Part shown: positions 44,247 through 53,025 of the stretch, piece after piece
How positions within the stretch are numbered: the stretch's first letter is position 1
How the letters are laid out: each line of letters opens with the position of its first letter
NCBI RefSeq assembly: GCF_016918855.1
Contig: NZ_JADKYB010000022.1
Span: 62,001-126,000 of the forward strand
From: Actinacidiphila acididurans
GTDB lineage: Bacteria; Actinomycetota; Actinomycetes; Streptomycetales; Streptomycetaceae
DNA: 64,000 nt
Direction of reading: 5' to 3'
The notes under the pieces: model-generated
What the model was told of the DNA's origin: nothing
Database searches by the model: none
Seen by the model: only the letters and a program-made list of their open reading frames with translations
Position numbers and translations under genes: made by a program

Positions 44247-45545
44247 TCATTCGCCGAACGACAGTGGCTGCGCGATTGGTCCGGTAAGGACAATATCGGC
44301 AACAATTACGGTGATATTATCGCTTCCGCCCGCTTTGAGGGCGGACTTGAGCAGAATCGACGCGGTTTCCGCCGGGCCGACGTCGAGCGTCGATCCGATC
44401 AGCTTCCGTACGCTCCGCTCGTCCTGGTCGGCCACCAGCCCGTCGCTGGACAGGATCAGCCGGGTGTCCGGGCGGGCGGCGATCTCCCACAGGTCGGGAC
44501 GGGCCCCGCCGGGCGAGCCGATGACCCGCAGCAGCGGTCCCCGCGGCTCCGCGTGGGCCTTGGTGACCAGCCGTACGCTCCGGTCCGCGGGCGACACCGC
44601 CCACACGGACCCGTCGCCGACGTGCGCTCCCACGATCCGGTCGCCGACCACCACGCACGCGTCCAGCGTGGTCGCCATCCCGCGCAGCCGCGGATGGGTC
44701 CGCACGTACTGCCCGACCGCCGCGTTGGCGTCCCGGAAGCCGCCCTCCAGGTGGTGGTGGGTGGGCCGGCCGCTGCGCCGCCAGGCCCGGACCACCGCGT
44801 CCACGGCCAGCTTGGCGGCCACGTCCCCGGCCGGGCCGCCGCCGACGCCGTCGGCCACCACCACCAGGTCCGGGTCGGCGAAGTGGGCGTCCTCGTTGCG
44901 CCGCCGGTGCCGTCCGGCCGAGGTCGCCGCCCCTGTGTGCAGCCACACCGTCCCGGTGGCCTCGCCCGGCGCCCGGGCCGGCCTGCCGCCCGCTTCCGCG
45001 TCCCGCCGCGGCCGCGCCGCCGCGGCTTCGGGCTGTCCTGTCGCGGACTCGGGCCGCTGGGCCGAGGGCAGCGCGGGCAGTCCCTTGGCGGGCGTCACCA
45101 GGGTGTCCGGGCGGCGGTGTTCGGCTGCCGGCAGCCCGCGCGGTTCGTCCCGGGCCGGCTCGCCCACGTCCTCCGTCCGGGCCGGCAGCCGGTCCTGGTC
45201 CGCCGCCGCGGGGGACCCGGACTCGGGCGGATCCGCCGGCCGGCGCGACGCCGAGGGCAGCGCGGGCAGCGCCAGGTCCGGTGTCCGCAGGTGCGTTACG
45301 GGCCCGTCGCCGTCGCGGTGCCTGGCGTCCCGGGCCGGTTCGGGCTTGGGGGTACGGGTCTGCGGCTCGCGCGGACCGGACTCCCGTTTCGGTGCGGGCT
45401 CCCGCCACCGACCGGTGGTCCGGCCGGAGCCGTTGTGGCGGTGATTCCACGATCGGGCCCGCCAGGCCTCCCGGATCAGCAGGATCAGCGCCAGGAACAC
45501 GAGGATCGCCAGGACGGCGGACAGGAGGAGCACGGAGTACGACAT
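44247..45545 (-). CDS. PP2C-family Ser/Thr phosphatase, membrane-anchored
   Basis: A 432-residue protein. One N-terminal membrane helix (LLLSAVLAILVFLALILLI), a disordered Pro/Glu/Arg linker (about 30-195, with LPALPSA twice), then a PP2C catalytic domain on the cytoplasmic side: RRRNEDAHF (214-222), VADGVGGG (230-237), HVGDGSVW (308-315), SSDGL (366-370) and GGSDNIT (406-412) supply the metal-binding Asp residues, so it should be active. It reverses the kinase encoded 5 bp upstream. ATG at 45545, site GGTGACC. Position in the operon: third. Confidence 0.9.
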   Translation of the reverse strand: MSYSVLLLSAVLAILVFLALILLIREAWRARSWNHRHNGSGRTTGRWREPAPKRESGPREPQTRTPKPEPARDARHRDGDGPVTHLRTPDLALPALPSASRRPADPPESGSPAAADQDRLPARTEDVGEPARDEPRGLPAAEHRRPDTLVTPAKGLPALPSAQRPESATGQPEAAAARPRRDAEAGGRPARAPGEATGTVWLHTGAATSAGRHRRRNEDAHFADPDLVVVADGVGGGPAGDVAAKLAVDAVVRAWRRSGRPTHHHLEGGFRDANAAVGQYVRTHPRLRGMATTLDACVVVGDRIVGAHVGDGSVWAVSPADRSVRLVTKAHAEPRGPLLRVIGSPGGARPDLWEIAARPDTRLILSSDGLVADQDERSVRKLIGSTLDVGPAETASILLKSALKAGGSDNITVIVADIVLTGPIAQPLSFGE

Positions 45546-45550
45546 GGTGG

Positions 45551-47737
45551 TCACCCGTCCCTTCGGGAGCCGTTGCCGCCGGGGAAGCCGTTGCCGGAAA
45601 AGCCGCTGCCAGGAGCGCCGTTGGCGGAGAAGCCGGCGCCGGAGGGCCCGCTGCCGGGATTGCCGGACCACGATCCGCCGCCGGAGGGCCCGTTGCCCGA
45701 GGACTCGCTGCCGTAGGACTCCTCGCTGTAGGACCCCGGGCCGGACTCCTCGCTGAATCCCTGGCCGGCGGTGGCCGGCAGTCCGTCGAGCGCGACGTCC
45801 TGGCCCACCGGCATCCGCAGGGCGTTCGGGTCGGAGCGGAGCAGCTCGTTGCGCATCGCCACCAGCATCAGCAGCGCGCACTCGGCCGGGGTCTTGTCCT
45901 CGACCTGGTCGACCCGCTGGGCGGGGTCGTGGGCGAGCCAGCGGTCGGCGAGGTCCGCCACCGAGACCGGCAGCCCCGTCACCAGGGCGTCCAGCCGGGC
46001 CGGCCGGTGGTCGCGTTCCATCAGCTCCTTGATGTGGGTGCGGTCCGGGTTGTCGGTGAGGGCCTGCGCCTCGCGGGCGAGCGCCGGTTTGCCGGAGATC
46101 AGCCAGTAGAGCAGGCTGCCCATGGCGTAGATGTCGGACAGCGGCGAGCGGTCGTCGCGCCGCCGGTCCACGGTCATCTGCTCGTAGGGCATGTAGAACG
46201 GCGTGCCGCGGGGCCGGAAGCTCTGCGAGAGGTCCTGCTCGGAGAACTGCTTGGCCAGCCCGAAGTCGGCCAGGGCCGGCCGCAGGACGCCGTGCTCGGG
46301 GTCCTCCCAGGACAGCAGTACGTTCTGGGGCTTGATGTCCAGGTGCGCGATCCGCTGCTCGTGGACCGCCTGGAGGCCCCACAGCAGCTTCTCGACCATG
46401 GCCAGGCACCAGTCCAGGTTCCGGCTGCGCACCAGGGTGCGGCCGTTGACGGCGAGCGACCCGGGGACGTAGTGCGGGGTGATCATCCACAGCCACTTGG
46501 TGGTCACACCGCTGTCGAGCACCGGCACCGCCCAGTCGCTGTGCACCCGCGAGGCCGCTTCCAGTTCCCGGCGCCACTCCTTGGCGTTCTGTTGCTGCTC
46601 CTTCGACAGCAGCTTGATCACGAAGTCCGCGGGTGTCCCCGGCGCGCTCAGGTCCCGGCAGAGCATGACGGCCGCCGCGTATCCGGGGGTGTCGGCGTTC
46701 GGCAGGTTCCCCACCACCTGCCACCGGCCGGCGAAGGTGCTGCCGGGCGGCACCACGTACACCGGGCCGTCCACGTCCTCGCCGGAGGAGATGAATTCCT
46801 GGGCGGGCGGGTACGGTTCGCCCCTCGCGTCGGAGCCGGCCTTCGCGGTGCCGCCGCGCCGGTTCGCCGTGGCGCCGAGCCGGGCCATGGCGTCGACCGC
46901 GGCCGGGGTGATCACCGCGGCGTTGCGCTGCGCCAGGTCGGAGGCCATCTTCACCGGCAGCAGCACCACCCGGAGGCCCAGGTGCAGCACCGCCACGATC
47001 AGCAGCCAGGTGCCCATCAGCGCGTAGTCCACCGCCCAGCCCACGGCGAGCGAACCCACGCTGGTGATGGTGGCGGTCCCGGCGCCGGCCGCGTAGGCGG
47101 CCACGCCGTCCATGACGCCGCTGCCGGAGCCGGCCAGGTAGGCCCGGTAGCAGCCGAGGACCATCGAGCCCAGGACCGCGACCACCGACAGGACGTAGAC
47201 CGCGCGGGTGACGGCCCGTTTGACGCTCTCCGGCTGCCCGTCCAGCGGGCCGACCCGGCGGGACTTCGGATCCTTGTGGTCGTCCGCCAGGACGAACGGC
47301 AGCCCGCCGAGCACGAGTGTGCCGCCGACGAACACCCAGGCCACCGAGGTGGCCATCTCCACTTCGGCGTGGCTCGGCGGCACCCAGCCGCGCCGCGGGT
47401 CGTACACGGAAGGCGCGAAGATCGCCTTCGCGGTCAGCATCACCAGGTAGTACTCGGAGCGGACGAACAGGAAGGCCCCGGACACCGCGATCAGCGCGGC
47501 GATCAGCGGCCATACCGGCCAGCCGTTCCGGATGATGCCGTGCCTGGCCCGGTCCACGGCGTTCCTGGTGCCGTCCGCGGCGGCCTGAAGGTCCGTGGTC
47601 ACCAGCCGCAGGCAGTACGCGATCCACTCCGCGACCGACGTCGCGATGGTGCGCATGTGGCCGCGCAGGAAGGCGACCAGCGGCAGCGCCAGTACGCAGG
47701 CGCCGACGATCAGCAGGACTTTCGGCAGCCCGTTCAT
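45551..47737 (-). CDS. Membrane Ser/Thr protein kinase (non-RD)
   Basis: A 728-residue protein. Five hydrophobic segments in the first 260 residues (about 5-25, 77-97, 130-150, 178-198, 236-258), then a kinase domain at about 335-650. ATP-binding Lys375 (FVIKLL), catalytic loop HLDIKPQN (465-472; the usual Arg of HRD is Leu), DFG 491-493 and a MPYEQ activation-segment end are present, but no Gly-rich loop motif is visible. The last 60 residues are a Ser/Gly-rich tail with repeated GFSGNG units. ATG at 47737 overlaps the VWA gene by ATGA. The membrane sensor part has no named domain. Confidence 0.88.
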   Translation of the reverse strand: MNGLPKVLLIVGACVLALPLVAFLRGHMRTIATSVAEWIAYCLRLVTTDLQAAADGTRNAVDRARHGIIRNGWPVWPLIAALIAVSGAFLFVRSEYYLVMLTAKAIFAPSVYDPRRGWVPPSHAEVEMATSVAWVFVGGTLVLGGLPFVLADDHKDPKSRRVGPLDGQPESVKRAVTRAVYVLSVVAVLGSMVLGCYRAYLAGSGSGVMDGVAAYAAGAGTATITSVGSLAVGWAVDYALMGTWLLIVAVLHLGLRVVLLPVKMASDLAQRNAAVITPAAVDAMARLGATANRRGGTAKAGSDARGEPYPPAQEFISSGEDVDGPVYVVPPGSTFAGRWQVVGNLPNADTPGYAAAVMLCRDLSAPGTPADFVIKLLSKEQQQNAKEWRRELEAASRVHSDWAVPVLDSGVTTKWLWMITPHYVPGSLAVNGRTLVRSRNLDWCLAMVEKLLWGLQAVHEQRIAHLDIKPQNVLLSWEDPEHGVLRPALADFGLAKQFSEQDLSQSFRPRGTPFYMPYEQMTVDRRRDDRSPLSDIYAMGSLLYWLISGKPALAREAQALTDNPDRTHIKELMERDHRPARLDALVTGLPVSVADLADRWLAHDPAQRVDQVEDKTPAECALLMLVAMRNELLRSDPNALRMPVGQDVALDGLPATAGQGFSEESGPGSYSEESYGSESSGNGPSGGGSWSGNPGSGPSGAGFSANGAPGSGFSGNGFPGGNGSRRDG
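45560..45700 (-). repeat. Gly/Ser-Asn repeats in the kinase tail
   Basis: The tail codes units such as Gly-Phe-Ser-Gly-Asn-Gly and Gly-Asn-Pro-Gly-Ser-Gly in an 18-nt-period array. Flexible tail, possibly a phosphorylation or interaction region. Confidence 0.55.
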
Positions 47738-48531
47738 CCGTTGGTCCCTCCCGTCCCGCCGGGCCCGCCGGAACCGCCCGCTCCTGCGTCGAAGAGGTGC
47801 TCGTCGTATCCGGGCCGGGTGACGGAGACCGAGACCGCGCCCAGCCCGGTGAGCTTGTGCGTCCAGGACGTCTTCCGCTTGTCGCACGCCACCGCTTCGT
47901 CGCAGGTGAAGTCGACGACCCGGACCCGGGCCCCGGAAATCGGCGCGTGCGACTGCTGCTGGGTGCCGTCCGGTGCGAGGTCCGAGGCGATGACGAGATA
48001 CAGCGGAGTTCCGTGCGGCCGGCCGGAGAACTGCTCGGACGCATTCTTCAGGCAGCCGCCGATGTCGGTGCCGGGCTCGGACGCGGAGACGGACAGCGCT
48101 TTCAGCTTCGCGGCCTCGCCCCGGGCATCCGACATGGCCCGGTCCCGCAGGTCTTCCCACTGCTTCTCGAAATCCCGGACCTTGCCGGACACCTTGGTTC
48201 CCTGCAAAGGAGCGTTATTGCCGGCCGCCGAGGCGGGCTTTTCGTCCAGCGCCGGGATGTGCAAATGAGCTCTGGGAGGACCCTGATACGTATTGACACC
48301 GATGGTGTAGACGTAGACCGCGCTCTCCTTGCGGCCGGGGGCGACCAGTTCCGGCAGCGCCTCGGCGACCGTCGCCCTGGCCTGCTCGCGGGCCGGGACC
48401 GGATAGGACGACGAGATGTCCACGCAGAACACGACGACGGCCGACAGGAGAACGGCCGCCGGCAGGAACCGGCGCGGCATTCTCCGCGGCCGGCGGCCGC
48501 GTACTGAGCTGTGCGTGATCAAGCTGTGCAC
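47734..48531 (-). CDS. VWA-like (MIDAS) protein heading the kinase-phosphatase operon
   Basis: A 265-residue protein. The metal-adhesion site of a von Willebrand A fold can be traced: DISSS (Asp38, Ser40, Ser42) after a hydrophobic strand VVVFCV, Thr155 in GTDIGGCL, and Asp184 in VIASDLAPDG. The hydrophobic LPAAVLLSAVVVFCV could instead, or also, be a membrane anchor, so the side of the membrane is unresolved. GTG at 48531 is chosen because GGGGG lies 6 nt upstream; an in-frame ATG at 48480 has no usable spacing. Its stop overlaps the kinase ATG. VWA, kinase and PP2C together recall the TerY-P triads. Confidence 0.65.
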   Translation of the reverse strand: MHSLITHSSVRGRRPRRMPRRFLPAAVLLSAVVVFCVDISSSYPVPAREQARATVAEALPELVAPGRKESAVYVYTIGVNTYQGPPRAHLHIPALDEKPASAAGNNAPLQGTKVSGKVRDFEKQWEDLRDRAMSDARGEAAKLKALSVSASEPGTDIGGCLKNASEQFSGRPHGTPLYLVIASDLAPDGTQQQSHAPISGARVRVVDFTCDEAVACDKRKTSWTHKLTGLGAVSVSVTRPGYDEHLFDAGAGGSGGPGGTGGTNG

Positions 48532-48939
48532 GATCAACCCCCACGGAACTTCGGTCACCGGGGTGCCGGAAATCTCCGTCCGGCACGACGGCATGAACAC
48601 ACGTGAATTGCGGTCGCGAAATGCATGACACGATCCGCCGCTGGAAGAGGCGCGCCGCGCGCTCTTCTCCGACCCCCTGCGTCACGGGCTCGATCCCGTG
48701 GTGAAGATTCCAGCACCACCGTCCCCACGGCGGCCAGTACGAAGCCTCGTACTCTTCCGGTGGCTCCCCGACCGCCCTTTGCCTCCCCCTGACCATCCTG
48801 CCGAATGCGTCGGCTTCTCAACCGTATTTCCCGGAATTCGGGCCGCATCCCCGGCAGTCGCGGTCCGATCGCGTGCGTTTCTGCCGGTTCCGGGTGTGCG
48901 TATCTGTTCCGCTCGGGTTCCGCTCGGGTTCCGCTCGGG
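48532..48939. other. 408-bp gap between STAND gene and VWA operon
   Basis: No gene supported. It holds a GTGCCGGA/TCCGGCAC hairpin (48563-48586) in the VWA-operon leader, a CACGGG/CCCGTG hairpin (48683-48700) that may end the STAND transcript, and three tandem GGTTCCGCTC decamers (48907-48938) next to the STAND stop. The AT-richer ACACACGTGAATTGCGG (48599-48615) could hold the VWA-operon promoter. Confidence 0.45.
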
Positions 48940-51900
48940 TCAGCCGGCGGCCGAGTGGTGCGCGTGGCCGGTGGGGTCCGGGGCGGCCGGCCGGTCCGGG
49001 CCCTCCGGTTCCGCTTTATCGTGCTGCGCTTCCTCCGGTTCGGCCCCTTCCGGTGCCACGCCCGCCGATTCCGCTCCGGCCCGCAGCGAGGCCAGTACGG
49101 CCAGCAGGTCGGTGGCCAACTGCCGCGTCGGCCCGTGCGGTTCGCGGCGCGCGGCCCGCTCCAGCGCGGTGCGGGTGCGCGGTTGACCCGGCCACTGCCA
49201 GACCAGCATTCGCAGGGCCAGCCCGCGGTGGGCGTGGTCCGGACCGGCCAGCGCCGAGGCGACCGCCTCCGCCTCGGGCCGGCCCAGCAGCGCGTGCCGG
49301 AAAGCAGCCTCGCGCGGGCCCGGCGCCGGGTCCTGCACGGCCCGCTCGGCGAACAGTTCCGGCACACCCGGGTGCGCCCGGTACCGGCTGCCGATCAGGT
49401 CCAGCGCGGTGGCCCGCGGCCGGGCGGCGGGATCGCGTACCGCCTGCTCCAGCAGCAGATCCCGTACGGCCGGATCGTCCGGCCGGTGACCGCCGAGCAC
49501 CTGGAGGGCGACCACCCGGGCGTGCCCGTCCGGATCGGTGACCGCCCGGTCCAGCAGCAACTCCCTTGCCCTGGTGTCGCCTCGCGGCCACTGCCCGGCC
49601 AGCAGCCGCAGCGCCGCGGCCCGTACCAGCCGGTCCCGCTCCGCCGGGCCGGCCCGGTCCAGCAGCAGGGCGCGCACCCGTTCGTCGTCCGCCCGCCGGC
49701 CGGCCACCAGCCGCAGTGCCTCGATACGGGCACCGGCGCTGCGGTCCGCGCGGCCGCTCTCCAGCAGCAGCGCGACCACCCGCTCGTCGTCCGGCCGCCG
49801 TTCGCCGAGCAGCCGCAGCGCGAACGCCCGGGTGCCGCCGCTCGGGTCGGCCGCGGCCCGCTCCAGCAGGGTCTCCAGTGCGTCCTCGTCGGTCGCCCGG
49901 AACCCGGCCAGCGCGCGCAGCGCCGCCTCGCGCACCTGCGGCGCGGTGTCCGCCGCCGCCCGCTCGCGCAGCAGGCCGGGCACCAGCGGGTCGTCCGGCC
50001 ACAGCTCGCCGAGCAGTGTCACGGCGGTGGCCCGTACCGGCGGACCCGGATCGGCCACCGCCGACTCCCTTATTTCTGCGGGTGCTTGTTCCCGCGGCGG
50101 GTCGTGCTCGGCGGTCATCCGCAGCGCGCCGGCCCGTACCGCCGCGACCGGGGAGCCCAGCGCGTCGCGGGCCGCCGCGCGGACCTCCGGCTGGTCGGCC
50201 CAGCGCCGGCCGAGCTGGTGGAACACGACCTGCGCCACGTACTCCGACCTGGTGGTCCGCGCCTGCTCCAGCAGCACGCGCAGCGTCGGCCCGGCGTCCT
50301 CGCCGTCCGCCCACCACTCCGCGAGCGCCGTCAGCGCGGCGCCGCGTGCGTAGTCGCTGGTCTCGGCGGCGATCCGGGCCGGCAGCAGGTTCCGTACCCG
50401 CTCCTCGTGCGGCCACCACTCGCCGAGGACCTGCACCGCGGTGTGCCGTACCCGGTCGCTGCGGTCGGCGACGGCGCGTTCCAGCAGCAGCGCCAGGGCC
50501 GGTTCGCTGTGCGGGCGGCGCTCGCCGAGTACGCGCAGGGCGGCGGCGCGGATGTCGGCGCCCTCGTGGAAACGGGCCAGCGTGCTCAGCCGGGCCGGGT
50601 CGCCGTACAGGTGGCAGGCCAGGTGCGCGGCCGTGGACTCGGGGGAGACGACCAGGCCGCCGTCCGCGTAGAAGCGGTATTCGGGCACGAACTGGCCGCT
50701 CAGGTGGAACCAGCGCAGATACCGGGCCCGGCCCTCCCACGCCTCGGGGAACCCGGCCAGCACCGGGCCGAGTTCGCGCAGCCGGTCGCCCGGGCCGAGC
50801 GACAGCGCGGTGGTCAGCTCGTCCACGGCCCGCGCGCTCTGCGCCGCCAGCGACCCGGTCCGGCCGAACTCGGCCAGGCACCGCACGGCCAGCACCAGCA
50901 TCGCCGGGTCGGCCCGGGAGCGGTACAGGTCCAGCAGGTGGTCGACCATCGCCGCGGCGTCCCGGTCGCCGAGCAGCCCGGCGAGCAGCAAAAGCACCTC
51001 GCGCCAGGACGGGTCGGCGGCGTGCCGGGTGACGACGTCGTCCAGCAGGTCCTGCGGCGTCGGCCAGTCCCTTCGGTCCCGGTAGCGGTCCGCGATGTCG
51101 CACGCGGCCAGGTACTCCAGGAAGGCGCGGTGCACGAAGCCGTACACCTGGCCGCCGTAGCGGGCCAGGATGAAGTTCCGCCGGCGCAGCAGTGCGACCA
51201 GGCCGCGGGCGCCCGCGCTTACGTCCGGCCCGGAGAGCGGGTACTGGGCCAGGAAGGTACGGAACACTTCTTCCAGGTCGGTGCCGTGGATGCGGTTGGC
51301 GCCGATGCCGTGCCCGTTCTCCTTCGCGTGCTCCTGTTCGTTCCCGGGGCCGTCCTGCCGCCGGTCTCCCTGCCCGTCCTCCTGCATCCGGCGGGCCAGG
51401 AACTGCAGCAGCTCCAGCCGCTCGTCCGCGCCGAGCACGTCCCGCACCGCCTGCGGCAGCTCCTCGCCGAGGAACTTCGCGTCCAGGTCCCAGTGCGCGA
51501 CCAGGACGGTCACCGCGTGGCGGTACGCGCCCCGGCGGCTGCGCGGCAGTTCGTGCCGCCGGCCGATCAGGGCGAGGATCGTCAGCAGCAGCGGGTTGCC
51601 GGCCAGCTCGCGGATCGGCCGGGACCGCGCGACGGCCCCGGTCAGCCGGTCGCCCAGCTTCTCGGCCAGCTCCGGGTCGTGCGGGCAGACCTTCGCGTAC
51701 CAGCGGCGTGCGAACGTCTCGATCTGCGGCCGGTCCAGGTCCTGGAGCACGTAGTGGCCGAACCCCGCCTCCTCCAGCACCGCTTCCTGGTAGCCGGTGA
51801 TCCGGGACGTGACGACGACCCTGGCCAGCGGGTGGGCGCGGGCGAACTCGGCGATCCTGCCTTCCAGCTCGCGGCGCAGCCCGGGGTCGAACAGCTCGTC

Positions 51901-53025
51901 CAGCCCCTCGAAGACGACCAGTGCCTTCCCCCGGGCCAGCCGGTCCCGCAGCACCGCCTCGGGTACGGACAGGCCCTGGGTACGGTGCAGATGCCGCAGG
52001 AACTCCTCGAACGTGGCGTCCCGCCACTCCCGTTCGGCGAACCGGCGCAGCTCCACGACCACCGGCAGCATGCCGGCCAGCGGCCCGAGCGGATGGTCCG
52101 GCGCCGGGCCGGCCAGCAGCGTCAGCGCCACGTACCGTACGACCGTCGACTTCCCCGCCCCCGGATCGCCCAGCAGCACCACGCACCGGTTGCCCGGCGC
52201 CGCCAGCAGCGACAGCACGGACTGGCGGGGCCGCTGCCGGTAGTCGGTCCGCGCCCGGGCGAGCGTCGCCGCGTCCAATACGTCGAGCAGGCCGCGGGTG
52301 TCTTCCCCGGCTCGCGTCCGCCCCGGCTCCGCCACCTCCGGCTCCGCCAGCCGCCGCACCAGCTCGCGCGGCAACTCCACGGCGCGCACCCCGGCCCGCA
52401 CCTTGGGCGCCACGAACACCTCCGTCAGGTGCACCGCCGGCGTCCGGCCCTGATCGTCCAGCGGCCTGATCACCTCCAGGTCCAGCCGCCCGTACGTGTC
52501 ACGCACCCGCTGCCCGTACCGCGCGACCGCGGCCTCCGGGTCCACTTCCTCGGGGATCGGGGCAGCTCCGGTGACGGTCAGGTTGACGACGGTGGCGTTG
52601 TCGCCGGTGATCACGGTGTCGGCGTCGCCCCCGATGACGGCTGCGCGGGGGGCGGGGGCGGGTGCGGGCGGCGCGGGGGGCTGTACGTGTTGGCCGCCAG
52701 CGGCGCGGGCCTTGGACAGGGCGGCCCGGTCCCCGGAGTCCGGGCCGCCGAGCGGTGCCGGCTGGTTCTGGCCGGCCGGTAGCTCGGGCCGGGCGGGCTC
52801 GTCGGGGGAGTCCTGGTCCTCGGACGGTTCGGGCCGGTCGTGAGATGCCGAGCCCTCGGAGTGTGTCGGCCGGCCCCGGTCAGCGGGCACCTCTGGCCGG
52901 GCGGACCGACCCTGAGCGGGCGGGTCCTGAGGCTCGACGGGCTGGTCCCGAACAGCAGGGCTTTCGCGCTGTGCCGGGCGGAGCAGGCGGGCCAGACGGG
53001 TCAGGACGGGAAGGCGGCGGGTCAA
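48940..53025 (-). CDS. NACHT-domain STAND NTPase with HEAT repeats
   Basis: A 1361-residue signal-transducing ATPase. Disordered Pro/Glu-rich N-terminus (1-125) with the motif IGGDADTVITGD at 131-142. NACHT module: Walker A GDPGAGKST (286-294), Walker B VFEGLDELFD (371-380), sensor VVVTSR (403-408), and a lid helical bundle to about 700. From about 800 to 1290 are some fifteen HEAT-like helical repeats (ALRVLGERRP, ALRLLGERRPDDERV and similar), the presumed ligand-sensing arm. A Gly-rich acidic tail ends it. TTG at 53025 overlaps the upstream TGA as TTGA; no better start keeps the N-terminus. STAND proteins oligomerise on sensing a trigger; many are anti-phage or signalling proteins. No obvious effector domain is fused. 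Confidence 0.85.
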   Translation of the reverse strand: MTRRLPVLTRLARLLRPAQRESPAVRDQPVEPQDPPAQGRSARPEVPADRGRPTHSEGSASHDRPEPSEDQDSPDEPARPELPAGQNQPAPLGGPDSGDRAALSKARAAGGQHVQPPAPPAPAPAPRAAVIGGDADTVITGDNATVVNLTVTGAAPIPEEVDPEAAVARYGQRVRDTYGRLDLEVIRPLDDQGRTPAVHLTEVFVAPKVRAGVRAVELPRELVRRLAEPEVAEPGRTRAGEDTRGLLDVLDAATLARARTDYRQRPRQSVLSLLAAPGNRCVVLLGDPGAGKSTVVRYVALTLLAGPAPDHPLGPLAGMLPVVVELRRFAEREWRDATFEEFLRHLHRTQGLSVPEAVLRDRLARGKALVVFEGLDELFDPGLRRELEGRIAEFARAHPLARVVVTSRITGYQEAVLEEAGFGHYVLQDLDRPQIETFARRWYAKVCPHDPELAEKLGDRLTGAVARSRPIRELAGNPLLLTILALIGRRHELPRSRRGAYRHAVTVLVAHWDLDAKFLGEELPQAVRDVLGADERLELLQFLARRMQEDGQGDRRQDGPGNEQEHAKENGHGIGANRIHGTDLEEVFRTFLAQYPLSGPDVSAGARGLVALLRRRNFILARYGGQVYGFVHRAFLEYLAACDIADRYRDRRDWPTPQDLLDDVVTRHAADPSWREVLLLLAGLLGDRDAAAMVDHLLDLYRSRADPAMLVLAVRCLAEFGRTGSLAAQSARAVDELTTALSLGPGDRLRELGPVLAGFPEAWEGRARYLRWFHLSGQFVPEYRFYADGGLVVSPESTAAHLACHLYGDPARLSTLARFHEGADIRAAALRVLGERRPHSEPALALLLERAVADRSDRVRHTAVQVLGEWWPHEERVRNLLPARIAAETSDYARGAALTALAEWWADGEDAGPTLRVLLEQARTTRSEYVAQVVFHQLGRRWADQPEVRAAARDALGSPVAAVRAGALRMTAEHDPPREQAPAEIRESAVADPGPPVRATAVTLLGELWPDDPLVPGLLRERAAADTAPQVREAALRALAGFRATDEDALETLLERAAADPSGGTRAFALRLLGERRPDDERVVALLLESGRADRSAGARIEALRLVAGRRADDERVRALLLDRAGPAERDRLVRAAALRLLAGQWPRGDTRARELLLDRAVTDPDGHARVVALQVLGGHRPDDPAVRDLLLEQAVRDPAARPRATALDLIGSRYRAHPGVPELFAERAVQDPAPGPREAAFRHALLGRPEAEAVASALAGPDHAHRGLALRMLVWQWPGQPRTRTALERAARREPHGPTRQLATDLLAVLASLRAGAESAGVAPEGAEPEEAQHDKAEPEGPDRPAAPDPTGHAHHSAAG

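Noticed and set aside
44247..48044. 1265-residue minus-strand frame covering phosphatase and kinase
   Set aside because: Only its last 432 codons show PP2C motifs; the rest is out of frame with the kinase coding sequence and compositionally a shadow.
48683..48700. Hairpin resembling a tRNA T-arm
   Set aside because: Stem and loop lengths do not fit a T-arm and no acceptor, D or anticodon stem surrounds it; a terminator hairpin is likelier.
48805..52782. 1325-residue plus-strand frame opposite the NACHT gene
   Set aside because: Arg/Ala/Gly/Pro-rich with no domain pattern; it is the antisense frame of a high-GC gene whose minus strand has clear NACHT and HEAT motifs.
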